From: an uncultured Sedimentitalea sp. | GTDB lineage: Bacteria > Pseudomonadota > Alphaproteobacteria > Rhodobacterales > Rhodobacteraceae | DNA length: 64,000 bases | Assembly: GCA_947504115.1 (NCBI GenBank) | Contig: CANNGH010000001.1 | Coordinates: 496,001 to 560,000, forward strand | Reading direction: 5' to 3' | In this document: positions 1 to 8,529 of the stretch, piece by piece | How positions within the stretch are numbered: position 1 is the stretch's first letter | Layout of the letters: every line of letters starts with the position of its first letter | The notes under the pieces: model-generated | What the model was told of the DNA's origin: nothing | Databases searched by the model: none | What the model saw: the letters and a program-made list of their open reading frames with translations, nothing else | Position numbers and translations under genes: made by a program

Positions 1-2625
1 TCCGAGGAGTTGACTGAATATATCGACCGGGTGATCCGTCCGCGGATGTCCACCATCGAGGGTGTGGCCGAGATCCAGATCATGGGCGCGTCGGAATATT
101 CCATGCGGGTCTGGGTCGATCCGCTGAAACTGGCGTCGCGCGGGCTGACGGCGGCGCAACTGATGGATGCCATCAACGCGTCGAACTTCCTTGCCGCGCC
201 GGGCAAGACCAAGAACCAGTTCGTCGCCTATCCGATCACCGTGGAATCGACGCTGCAGACGGCCGAGGCATTCGGCGCACTGCCGATCGCCTCGGAAGAG
301 GGCGGTGTGGTGCGCCTTCGCGACGTGGCCGAGGTGGAACTGGCCGCCGAAAGCACCGACACCATCGTCAATTTCAACGGCGAAAGCGGCATTTTCATCG
401 GGGTGTTCCCCACCCCCGCCGCCAACCCGCTGGACACCTCCAGCGCGGTTCTGGACGAGTTGCCCGCGATCCGCGACACGCTGCCCGAGGGCATGACGAT
501 GACGCTGATGTATGACGCGACCGAGTCGATCGCGGCATCCATCGAGGAGGTGTTCAAGACCATCGCCGAGGCGGTGATCATCGTGGTTCTGGTCATCCTG
601 CTGTTCCTGGGCTCGCTGCGTTCGGTCCTCATGCCGCTCGTGACGATTCCGCTGTCGCTGATCGGGGTCGGCTTTTTCCTGTTCCTTGCGGGATATTCGA
701 TCAACCTTCTGACCCTGCTGGCGATGGTGCTGGCCATCGGTCTGGTGGTGGACGACGCCATCGTGGTGGTCGAAAATATCCACCGCCATATCGAAGAGGG
801 CATGTCGCCCAAGCAGGCGTCGTTCAAGGGCATGGAAGAAATCACCGGCCCGGTCATCGCCATGACGATCACGCTGGCCGCCGTTTTCGCGCCGCTGCTG
901 TTCACCGGCGGGCTGACGGGGGCGCTGTTCTCGGAATTCGCGGTCACGTTGGCGGGGGCGGTGATCATCTCGGGCATGGTGGCGTTGACCATCACCCCGA
1001 TGATGTCGGCGCGACTGCTCAAGAAGGGCGGTCACAGCAAGTTCCAGAAAATCGTGGACAACACGTTCGAGCGGCTTGCCGGATGGTATGAGCGGCGGGT
1101 CTCGACCTCGCTCGACTATCGCCCGGTGACGTTGTTGCTGGTGGCGGTGCTGCTGGGGCTGACCGGGTACATGTTCGTCAAGACGTCGAACGAACTCGCC
1201 CCCGACGAGGATGTGGGCGCGCTGTTCTCGATCGTCAACGCGCCCAGCTATGCGACCTCGGAATATACCAACCTCTATACCGACCAGATGCGCGCGCTGA
1301 CCAAGGACATTCCGGAACTGGACATCAATTTCTCGGTCGTCGGCATGGGCGGCCAGACCAATTCGGCCATCATGCTCTGGGCCTTCGACGACTGGGGCGA
1401 CCGGGACCGGTCGCAAAGCGAGTTGCAGGCCGACATTCAGGAGCGTCTGGGTGCGGTCTCGGGGGTCGAGCCGCTGGTGTTTTCGCCCCCCACGCTGCCC
1501 GGGGCCGGTGCGGGACTGCCGATTTCCATGGTGATCCAGTCCACCGGCGATTCGGACCGCGTGTTCGAGGTGAGCGAGGAGATCAAGCAACGCGCTCAGG
1601 CGTCGGGGCAGTTCATCGTGGTGCAGAACTCGCTGGCCTACAACGCGCAGCAGGTGGTGGTGACCATCGACCGCGACCGCGCGGCGGCGTTGAACCTGCC
1701 GATCCGCGACATCGGAAACACCCTCAGCCTGCTTGTCGGCGATGGCTCGATCGCGCAATTCGACCGCGACAGCAAAAGCTATGACATCATCATGCAGGTG
1801 CCCGAGGAATACCGCAACAACCCCGAGAAGCTGGGCGAATTCTTCGTGCGCAGCGTGACCGGCGACATGGTTCCGCTATCGGCGGTGGTGAACATCTCGA
1901 CCGATGTGACGGCATCCGCGATCGAACAGTTCGACCAGTTGAACTCATCGACCATCTCGGCCCTGCCGGTTCCCGGCGTCACCACCGGCACCGGATTGGA
2001 TGCACTGGTCAACATCGCGCGCGAGGTCATGCCCGATGGCTTCTTCATCGACTATTCCGGTCAATCGCGCCTTGAGGTCGACGAGGGCAACACCATCCTG
2101 ATCGCCTTCGCGCTGGCGCTGACGGTGATCTATCTGGTGCTGGCCGCGCAGTTCGAAAGTTTCCGCGATCCGCTGATCATCATGATGTCGGTGCCGCTGT
2201 CGATCTTCGGCGCGATGCTGCCGCTGTTCTTCGGGTTGTCCACGCTCAACATCTATACGCAGGTCGGGTTGATCACGCTGATCGGGCTGATCACCAAGCA
2301 CGGCATCCTGATGGTGGAATTCGCCAACCAGCAACGCGAGGAACACGGGCTGAACCGGCGCGAGGCGATCACCGCCGCCGCCAAGACCCGCCTGCGCCCG
2401 ATCCTGATGACGACGGCCGCGATGGGGTTCGGCATGATTCCCCTGATCACCGCCAGCGGGGCCGGGGCCTCGGCACGGTTTGCCATGGGTCTGGTGATCT
2501 TTACCGGTATCCTGATCGGCACGGCCTTCACCATGTTCGTGGTGCCGATGTTCTATACCTTCATCGCCAAGCGCGAACTTGACGAAGAAACCGAGGACGA
2601 CCGGCCGCCCGCACCCGCCACATGA
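1..2625 (+). CDS. RND multidrug efflux permease, 5'-truncated by window edge
   Basis: Inner-membrane, proton-driven resistance-nodulation-division (HAE1/AcrB-like) pump subunit. It would work with a periplasmic adaptor and an outer-membrane channel encoded before the window. The reading frame is open from base 1, so the N-terminal part is missing; about 874 residues remain of the usual 1,020-1,050. Visible features are the periplasmic porter domains, a TM4-type segment with the paired acidic residues of the proton relay (GLVVDDAIVVVENI), the second large periplasmic loop, and a final set of membrane helices. The C-terminus is acidic (ELDEETEDD). A TTG at base 10 can be read as a start but is almost certainly internal. 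The substrate cannot be told from the sequence. Confidence 0.93.
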   Translation, partial: SEELTEYIDRVIRPRMSTIEGVAEIQIMGASEYSMRVWVDPLKLASRGLTAAQLMDAINASNFLAAPGKTKNQFVAYPITVESTLQTAEAFGALPIASEEGGVVRLRDVAEVELAAESTDTIVNFNGESGIFIGVFPTPAANPLDTSSAVLDELPAIRDTLPEGMTMTLMYDATESIAASIEEVFKTIAEAVIIVVLVILLFLGSLRSVLMPLVTIPLSLIGVGFFLFLAGYSINLLTLLAMVLAIGLVVDDAIVVVENIHRHIEEGMSPKQASFKGMEEITGPVIAMTITLAAVFAPLLFTGGLTGALFSEFAVTLAGAVIISGMVALTITPMMSARLLKKGGHSKFQKIVDNTFERLAGWYERRVSTSLDYRPVTLLLVAVLLGLTGYMFVKTSNELAPDEDVGALFSIVNAPSYATSEYTNLYTDQMRALTKDIPELDINFSVVGMGGQTNSAIMLWAFDDWGDRDRSQSELQADIQERLGAVSGVEPLVFSPPTLPGAGAGLPISMVIQSTGDSDRVFEVSEEIKQRAQASGQFIVVQNSLAYNAQQVVVTIDRDRAAALNLPIRDIGNTLSLLVGDGSIAQFDRDSKSYDIIMQVPEEYRNNPEKLGEFFVRSVTGDMVPLSAVVNISTDVTASAIEQFDQLNSSTISALPVPGVTTGTGLDALVNIAREVMPDGFFIDYSGQSRLEVDEGNTILIAFALALTVIYLVLAAQFESFRDPLIIMMSVPLSIFGAMLPLFFGLSTLNIYTQVGLITLIGLITKHGILMVEFANQQREEHGLNRREAITAAAKTRLRPILMTTAAMGFGMIPLITASGAGASARFAMGLVIFTGILIGTAFTMFVVPMFYTFIAKRELDEETEDDRPPAPAT

Positions 2626-2658
2626 TCGGACCTTCGGCGGGTCGCGATTTCGTGTGTC

Positions 2659-3801
2659 TCAGCGGCGCAGGAAATCGCGTATCTCGTCGGCGCGCGCCAT
2701 GGTGTCGGCATAGCCCAGGTCGATCAGCGCGCCGATATAGCCCGGTTCGAACAGCAGATAGCTGACCAGCCGCCCGTCGCTGCCCCATGACCCGATCGAG
2801 CGCATGAGCAGGCGGATCGTCAGCGGCAATTCCGTGGCATGGTCGCTGGCGATGTTGCGCAGATCGCGGCTGGGCGACAGCATCAGCGAGTCGATCTGGC
2901 GCAACGGGGTCTTTCGCCTGGCCTCGTCATCCAGCAGGGACAGCGTCTGGTTGATCCGTGTCAGCCGTTCATGGTCGGCATCCAGATTGTCGTTGAACAG
3001 GATGTCCAGCGCGTGCCCGACCATTTCGCCGAAACTGGGGCTGGAATGGGGCGTTTGCGGCTTGTCATTGGGAAGATCATCGCGCGCGGCGATCACCAGG
3101 ATACGGTCGGCTCCGGCATGGATCGCGGGCGACAGCGGCGAGGTCAGCCGCAGGGAGCCGTCGCCGTAATAGCATCCCTCCAACTCGACCGGGGCGAACA
3201 CGAAAGGCAGCGCGGACGAGGCCATCAGATGCCGCGATGTGATGCGGGTGCGTTCGCCACGGCGGCGCGCGCGGCTCCATTCCTTCAGCGTCGAATGGGC
3301 CTGGAAAAAACTGACGGCCTTGCCTTCGTCATAGCTGGACGCGGTGATGCACAGCGCCCGAAGCGCATCGCAGGCGATCGCGCGCGAGATCGCGTCGGGA
3401 TGCACCTCGCCCTCGAGCAGGCGGGCGAGGGGCGCATTGTCCAGCAGCGCGGCCGGTCCGACATGGCCCAGCTTGCCGAACAGCAATGTCCCCAGCCAGC
3501 GCAGACCCGCGCCCACGAGCGGGGCGGTGCGCGTCTCGTAGACCGAGTCCGAGCGCAGCGACCGCCACAATGTCTCGAGCCGCTGCACGCCGCGCGGAAA
3601 ATGGCTGGAGGACACCGCCAGCGGTGCGGCGTTGATGGCGCCGACGGACGATCCGCAGACAATCGGGAAGGGCGATTTGCGCCGGGGCGAGATTTCCGAG
3701 ATCGCACGCAGCGCGCCCACCTGATAGGCCCCGCGCGCGCCGCCCCCCTGAAGAACCAGCGCCGTTGTTTGGCCGTGAACGAAATCGGAGGACATGGGCA
3801 T
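2659..3801 (-). CDS. Patatin-like phospholipase
   Basis: Predicted serine acyl hydrolase of the patatin/RssA family, 380 residues. The N-terminus carries the oxyanion-hole glycine motif (LQGGGARGAYQVG). It is followed by the nucleophile elbow GSSVGA (G-x-S-x-G) near residue 50 and the dyad aspartate in a DGS motif near residue 215. The C-terminal part looks like the DUF3734 extension found in many proteobacterial members (inference). There is no signal peptide, so action is cytoplasmic or at the inner leaflet. It is convergent with the RND gene. Start could be this ATG or the one six bases downstream (MSSDF); neither has a strong Shine-Dalgarno. Physiological substrate unknown. Confidence 0.9.
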   Translation of the reverse strand: MPMSSDFVHGQTTALVLQGGGARGAYQVGALRAISEISPRRKSPFPIVCGSSVGAINAAPLAVSSSHFPRGVQRLETLWRSLRSDSVYETRTAPLVGAGLRWLGTLLFGKLGHVGPAALLDNAPLARLLEGEVHPDAISRAIACDALRALCITASSYDEGKAVSFFQAHSTLKEWSRARRRGERTRITSRHLMASSALPFVFAPVELEGCYYGDGSLRLTSPLSPAIHAGADRILVIAARDDLPNDKPQTPHSSPSFGEMVGHALDILFNDNLDADHERLTRINQTLSLLDDEARRKTPLRQIDSLMLSPSRDLRNIASDHATELPLTIRLLMRSIGSWGSDGRLVSYLLFEPGYIGALIDLGYADTMARADEIRDFLRR

Positions 3802-3935
3802 GCTTTCTGTTCGCGGCGTCGTCGGTCAAATCGTGGCAAGCGCGGTCCCGGATTGCAAGGCGTCGATCCGTGCGTGTTTGTGCGATTATCGCACATCTTG
3901 ATCCGTAAATGGATAATCGACTAGAACCGTCCCTT

Positions 3936-3953
3936 GTGGAATAAAGATTCCAC
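3936..3953. promoter_or_regulatory. Perfect palindrome upstream of the TRAP operon (candidate operator)
   Basis: GTGGAAT-AAAG-ATTCCAC is a perfect 7-bp inverted repeat with a 4-base centre. It lies 62 bases before the dctP start, in an otherwise AT-rich patch. It resembles GntR/IclR-type operators (IclR consensus TGGAAATNATTTCCA). No regulator gene is adjacent, so the binding protein would be encoded elsewhere. The operator role is inferred. Confidence 0.5.
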
Positions 3954-4015
3954 CAAAACGGTCGCCGGCGCGCCGCGCGAGCCGAAAGAAAAGATACGAA
4001 ACAGGAGGATTCGGA

Positions 4016-5041
4016 ATGATGAACAAGTCTCTGGCGACCCTTGGCGTCTCGGCGCTGGCCCTGTCGCTGGCACTGCCTGCAGCTGCTGAAACGACCCTGA
4101 AGGTCAGCCATTACCTGCCCTCGGTCCACGGCATCCACACCGATTTCATCAAGCCGTGGACCGAGGACGTCAGCGCCTGCACCAATGGCGAGGTCACGTT
4201 CGAGATCTTCCCGGCCGGCTCGCAACTGGGCAATGTCGCGCGCCAGCAGGAACAGGTCATGGCCGGTGTGGTGGACATCGCGCACGGGTTGCACGGCATC
4301 CCGCGGGGCCGGTTCCCGCGCACATCGGTCATCGACATGCCGTTCCTAACCGACGATGCGGGTGCCGCGACCTACGCCTTGTGGAAGATGCTGCCCGACG
4401 AACTGGCCGAGGAATACAACGGGCTGAAGGTTCTGGCGCTACACGCCCATAACGGCGGTCTGATCCATACCAACGAAAAGAAGGTCGAGACCATGGAGGA
4501 CATGAAGGGCCTGCGCATCCGCACGCCCAGTCCCGCCGTGTCGGAAATGCTGACTTTCCTTGGCGCGACCCCGCAGGGCCTGCCGCCGGGCGAGGTTTAT
4601 GAAAGCCTGCAACGCGGCGTGATCGACGGCACGGTGTTCCCGTGGGATCCGGTCAAGTCCTTCGGGCTGAACGAGGTGCTGAAATATCATCTGGATGCAG
4701 GGGCTTATACGGTGTCGTTCTTCTATGTGATGAACGAGAACTCCTATAATGCGCTGAGCGAGGAGGCGCAGGCCTGTATCGACAAGTATTCCGGCGATGC
4801 GCTGGTGCCCAAGTTCGACCAATGGTGGGACGAATGGGACGCGCCGGGCCGTCAGGAGGCCGTGGATGCCGGACACGAGATTTCCGAACTCTCCGAGGAG
4901 GAGCGACAGCGCTGGCGCGAGGCGCTCGCCCCGATGATCGAGGATTATCTCGACACGCTGGAAGGTCAGGGCATCGACGACGCCCGCGAAATCTATGCGC
5001 GGATGCAGGAGCTTGTGGCGGAATACGCGGCGCAGCAGTAA
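4016..5041 (+). CDS. dctP: TRAP transporter substrate-binding protein (DctP family)
   Basis: Periplasmic solute receptor of a tripartite ATP-independent periplasmic transporter, 341 residues, preceded by a strong Shine-Dalgarno (ACAGGAGG). It has a Sec signal peptide (MMNKSLATLG... cleaved near AAAE at about residue 25). The DctP fold is recognisable, including the conserved arginine segment LRIRTPSPAVSE that normally contacts the substrate carboxylate. It is the first gene of a dctP-dctQ-dctM operon. The substrate is a carboxylate of unknown identity. No catabolic gene sits beside it; a Liv-type ABC operon follows instead. Confidence 0.92.
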   Translation: MMNKSLATLGVSALALSLALPAAAETTLKVSHYLPSVHGIHTDFIKPWTEDVSACTNGEVTFEIFPAGSQLGNVARQQEQVMAGVVDIAHGLHGIPRGRFPRTSVIDMPFLTDDAGAATYALWKMLPDELAEEYNGLKVLALHAHNGGLIHTNEKKVETMEDMKGLRIRTPSPAVSEMLTFLGATPQGLPPGEVYESLQRGVIDGTVFPWDPVKSFGLNEVLKYHLDAGAYTVSFFYVMNENSYNALSEEAQACIDKYSGDALVPKFDQWWDEWDAPGRQEAVDAGHEISELSEEERQRWREALAPMIEDYLDTLEGQGIDDAREIYARMQELVAEYAAQQ

Positions 5042-5105
5042 CTTCGCCGGACGGCGGCGGGCCGTGCCGGTGCGGCCCGCCATGTTTCGAGCGAGCGGGG
5101 GCAAG

Positions 5106-5585
5106 ATGATGCTGACGGCAATCAAGCGGATCCTTGGCGTATTGGCCACCCTTGGCGTGCTGGCCTATGCCGGGGCCGCGCTGGTCACGGTGGCCGATAT
5201 TCTGGGCCGCACCATCGGCCTGCCCATAGACGGGGTGGTCGATCTGGTGCAATTGTTCGTGATGACGGGCGCGTGGCTGGTGATGCCCTATGCCTTCATG
5301 GTTGGCGCGCATGTCGGGGTCGATTTCGTGCTGGACGCGCTGCCCCGTGCTCCGGCGCTGCTGTTTCACGGCTTTGCCGCGCTGGTGGCGTTCGTTCTGG
5401 TCGCGCTGATGCTCTGGCAGGGGATCGAGACCTTCAAGGTCCGCACCATGTTCGGTGACAAATCGCAACAACTGGGCATTCCGATTGCGTGGTACTGGTA
5501 TCCGTTGCTGGTCGGGCTGGCGGCCTCGCTTGTCGGCGTTCTTGTCGCGTTTGCAGATACTTACAGACAAAGGCGGGACGGATGA
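5106..5585 (+). CDS. dctQ: TRAP transporter small permease (DctQ family)
   Basis: Small membrane subunit of the TRAP transporter, 159 residues with four predicted transmembrane helices, matching the DctQ fold (VDLVQLFVMTGAWL region). The frame stays open upstream, but the ATG at 5106 is preferred. It is followed at once by a second ATG, preceded by GAGCGGGGGC, and begins right before the first hydrophobic helix. The stop overlaps the dctM start by four bases (ATGA), so translation is probably coupled. Confidence 0.9.
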   Translation: MMLTAIKRILGVLATLGVLAYAGAALVTVADILGRTIGLPIDGVVDLVQLFVMTGAWLVMPYAFMVGAHVGVDFVLDALPRAPALLFHGFAALVAFVLVALMLWQGIETFKVRTMFGDKSQQLGIPIAWYWYPLLVGLAASLVGVLVAFADTYRQRRDG

Positions 5586-6883
5586 GCGACGCATGGCTGG
5601 GTCTTGCCGGATTCGTGGGCGCGCTGGTTCTGATCGCCTTCGGCCTGCCGGTGGCGGTGGCGATGGGCGCGGTCGGCGTGCTGGGTTACTGGTGGCTGAA
5701 CGGCTGGGCGGGGGCGGCCTATGTGCTGGGCTCGACCCCGTTCGAATCGCTGTTTCCCTATTCCTTCAGCGTGATCCCCCTGTTCGTGATGATGGGCGTT
5801 TTCGCGTCCTATGCCGGGCTGTCGCGGTCGCTTTTCGATGTCATCAACGCCTTTATCGGCCACCGGCGCGGCGGGCTGGCGGTGACCACGGTGGGCGCCT
5901 CGGCGTTGTTCGGGGCGATCTGCGGTTCATCGCTGGCCACGGTCGCCACCATCGGCCGCGTCGCCATGCCGGAAATGAAGCGGCACGGTTATGACCTGTC
6001 GCTGGCATCGGCCACGGTGGCGGCGGGGGGAACGCTGGGCGTGTTGATCCCGCCGTCGATCCTGCTGGTGATCTATGGGCTGCTCACGCAAAGCTCGATC
6101 GGGGCGCTGTTCATCGGCGCGCTGATCCCCGGCGTGCTGGGCGCGCTGCTTTATGCCGGGGCGATCATGGTCAAGGTCTGGTTGCATCCCGATGTCGCGC
6201 CCAAGGCGCCGCGCACCGAATGGCGCGGGCGGCTGCGGCTGATGGGGCGGATCTGGCCGGTGATCCTGCTGTTCGCAGTGGTAATCGGCGGCATCTATCT
6301 GGGCTGGTTCTCGCCCACCGAGGCGGCGGCGGTGGGCGCGGTGGGGGCTTTCGTCCTGGCGCTGCTGATGGGCGGACTGACCCGCGAGACGCTGCGCAGT
6401 TCGGTGGTGGAAACGGCGGCGCTGACGGGAATGATCTTCTTCATCCTGATCGGCGCGGCATTGTTCAACTTCTTCCTGGAAAACACCGGCCTGCCGCAGA
6501 TGCTGATCGCCGCCATACAGAATGCCGGGCTTTCGGTGCTGATGGTCACGATTCTGATCCTCGCCTTTTACATCATCCTCGGCTGTTTCATGGATTCGAT
6601 GTCGATGATCCTGCTGACCGTGCCGCTGCTGACGCCGATCGCGCTGGATCTGGGGTTCGATCTGGTCTGGTTCGGCATCGTCGTCGTCACCGTGGCCGAG
6701 ATCGGGCTGATCACGCCGCCTATCGGGATGAACCTGTTCGTCGTGCAGGGTACGGTCGGCGGGCTGACGCAAGGCACCGTGGTGCGCGGCATCCTGCCTT
6801 TCATCTTGGCCGATATCGTGCGTCTTGTGTTGCTGGTCGCCTTTCCGGCGCTGGTGCTGTGGCTGCCAGGCGCGATGGGCTGA
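5582..6883 (+). CDS. dctM: TRAP transporter large permease (DctM family)
   Basis: Large, roughly 12-helix membrane subunit (433 residues) that couples sodium or proton influx to solute uptake delivered by DctP. DctM hallmarks are present: a GAICGSSLATVATIG segment, IPPSILLVIYG, and the C-terminal VAEIGLITPPIGMNLFVVQG. The start is the ATGA overlapping the dctQ stop. It closes the dctPQM operon, and about 140 non-coding bases separate it from the next ABC operon. Confidence 0.93.
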   Translation: MSDAWLGLAGFVGALVLIAFGLPVAVAMGAVGVLGYWWLNGWAGAAYVLGSTPFESLFPYSFSVIPLFVMMGVFASYAGLSRSLFDVINAFIGHRRGGLAVTTVGASALFGAICGSSLATVATIGRVAMPEMKRHGYDLSLASATVAAGGTLGVLIPPSILLVIYGLLTQSSIGALFIGALIPGVLGALLYAGAIMVKVWLHPDVAPKAPRTEWRGRLRLMGRIWPVILLFAVVIGGIYLGWFSPTEAAAVGAVGAFVLALLMGGLTRETLRSSVVETAALTGMIFFILIGAALFNFFLENTGLPQMLIAAIQNAGLSVLMVTILILAFYIILGCFMDSMSMILLTVPLLTPIALDLGFDLVWFGIVVVTVAEIGLITPPIGMNLFVVQGTVGGLTQGTVVRGILPFILADIVRLVLLVAFPALVLWLPGAMG

Positions 6884-6990
6884 ATTGTCGCTTTCCGCAT
6901 GGTCAGCGCCGCGCGGAGGGAGAACGATCTTGACAGGCCATGCCACCTTGCCCGCTAATGCAGCCAATGAGGATGAGGAAGCAGACCGCC

Positions 6991-7026
6991 ATGACAACAT
7001 CAGGCGAAGGCGTGCGTGCCGCATGA
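6991..7026 (+). other. Possible 11-codon leader peptide coupled to livG
   Basis: The ATG at 6991 has a good Shine-Dalgarno (GAGGAAG at 6975-6981, 9-base spacer). It encodes MTTSGEGVRAA and then a stop that overlaps the livG start codon as ATGA. livG itself lacks a well-placed ribosome binding site at 7023. A mini-ORF delivering ribosomes to livG would explain this. It is inferred from sequence layout only. Confidence 0.35.
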
Positions 7027-7772
7027 GCATCGCGCTTGAAGCCCGCGGGCTGACAAAGGAATTCAAGGGGTTCGTGGCCGTCAACAACGTCGATCTGACG
7101 GTCGAACGAGGCTCGATCCACGCGCTGATCGGGCCCAATGGCGCAGGCAAGACGACCTGTTTCAATCTGTTGACCAAGTTCCTGCAACCGACGCGCGGCA
7201 CCATCACCTACGAGGGGCGCGACATCACCAGACTGCCCCCCGCCGAAATCGCGCGGCTGGGCATGGTGCGCTCGTTCCAGATTTCCGCCGTGTTTCCAGA
7301 TCTCAGCGTGTTGCAGAACGTGCGCGTCGCGGTGCAGCGCAAGCGCGGCGAAAGCTATGATTTCTGGCGCTCGGAGAAGAAGCTGAGCCGGTTTGACGAC
7401 GAGGCCCGCAGCCATATCGACGAGGTCGGGCTGTCGGACTTCACCCATCACCGCGCCGCCGAATTGTCCTACGGGCGCAAACGCGCGCTCGAGATCGCCG
7501 CCACGCTGGCGCTCAGCCCCGAGATGCTGTTGCTGGACGAACCGATGGCCGGCATGGCGCAAGAGGACGTGGAGCGCATTTCGGCGCTGATCCGCCGCGT
7601 CGCCAAGAACCGCACCGTGCTGATGGTCGAACACAACCTGTCGGTGGTCGCCAACCTGTCGGACACGATCACCGTTTTGGCGCGCGGCGAGATCCTGGCC
7701 GAGGGCGATTACGCCGCCGTGTCGAAATCGCCCGAGGTGATCGACGCCTATATCGGAGCGGGTTATGAGTGA
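7023..7772 (+). CDS. livG: Branched-chain-type ABC transporter ATPase LivG
   Basis: Cytoplasmic ATP-hydrolysing subunit, 249 residues. Walker A is GPNGAGKTT near residue 40, the signature region is LSYGRKRALEIA, and Walker B is MLLLDEPMAGM. The position-specific C-terminus (EVIDAYIGAGYE) is typical of the LivG branch. The frame is open further upstream, but homology and the coupled ATGA favour 7023. It overlaps livF by eight bases. Together with livF, livK, livH and livM it forms a complete HAAT-family importer; the actual solute (amino acid, amide or short carboxylate) is unknown. Confidence 0.92.
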   Translation: MSIALEARGLTKEFKGFVAVNNVDLTVERGSIHALIGPNGAGKTTCFNLLTKFLQPTRGTITYEGRDITRLPPAEIARLGMVRSFQISAVFPDLSVLQNVRVAVQRKRGESYDFWRSEKKLSRFDDEARSHIDEVGLSDFTHHRAAELSYGRKRALEIAATLALSPEMLLLDEPMAGMAQEDVERISALIRRVAKNRTVLMVEHNLSVVANLSDTITVLARGEILAEGDYAAVSKSPEVIDAYIGAGYE

Positions 7773-8484
7773 GCAACGATCCCCCAAGCCGCTGTTGTCC
7801 GTGCGCAACCTGAACGGCTGGTATGGCGAAAGCCACGTGTTGCACGGGGTCGATTTCGACGTGAACGAGGGCGAGGTCGTCACCCTTCTGGGGCGAAACG
7901 GGGCCGGAAAGACCTCGACCCTGCTGGCGATCATGGGGATATTGGGCAAACGCAGCGGGACGGTCACCTATCGCGGAACCGAGATCATCAACATGCAGCC
8001 CCGCCAGATCGCGCGGCTGGGCATTGCCATCTGCCCCGAGGAACGCGGCATCTTCGCGTCGCTGAACGTCGATGAAAACCTGATGCTGCCGCCGCGCATC
8101 GCCGATGGCGGGCTGAGCCTCGAGCGGATTTTCGACTTGTTTCCGAATCTCAAGGAACGCCGCCGCAGTCAGGGCACCAAGCTGTCAGGTGGTGAACAGC
8201 AGATGCTGGCGATCGCCCGCATCCTGCGCACCGGCGCGCATCTGTTGCTGCTGGACGAACCGACCGAAGGGCTGGCGCCGGTGATCGTGCAGCAGATCGG
8301 GCGCACGATTGCCGCGCTCAAGAAAGAGGGATTCACCATCGTGCTGGTCGAGCAGAATTTCCGCTTTGCCGCATCGGTTGCGGACCGTCACTATGTCGTC
8401 GATCAGGGCAAAGTGGTCGATATGATCCCCAACAGCGATCTGGATGCCAATATCGACAAGCTGCACGCCTATCTGGGCGTCTGA
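7765..8484 (+). CDS. livF: Branched-chain-type ABC transporter ATPase LivF
   Basis: Second ATPase subunit of the importer, 239 residues. Walker A is GRNGAGKTS, the signature is LSGGEQQMLAIAR, and Walker B is LLLLDEPTEGLAP, the usual LivF form. It overlaps livG by eight bases and is followed by a short hairpin before livK. It pairs with LivG on the cytoplasmic side of the LivHM channel. Confidence 0.93.
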   Translation: MSEQRSPKPLLSVRNLNGWYGESHVLHGVDFDVNEGEVVTLLGRNGAGKTSTLLAIMGILGKRSGTVTYRGTEIINMQPRQIARLGIAICPEERGIFASLNVDENLMLPPRIADGGLSLERIFDLFPNLKERRRSQGTKLSGGEQQMLAIARILRTGAHLLLLDEPTEGLAPVIVQQIGRTIAALKKEGFTIVLVEQNFRFAASVADRHYVVDQGKVVDMIPNSDLDANIDKLHAYLGV

Positions 8485-8492
8485 AAACAACC

Positions 8493-8509
8493 GGCGCGGA
8501 TTTCGCGCC
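8493..8509 (+). other. Intercistronic hairpin livF-livK
   Basis: GGCGCG-GATTT-CGCGCC, a perfect 6-bp stem just before the livK Shine-Dalgarno (AAGGAGG at about 8515). There is no U-tract, so it is unlikely to be a full terminator. It probably influences processing or stability of the livK message. Confidence 0.45.
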
Positions 8510-8529
8510 ACAACAAGGAGGAGAGAAAC

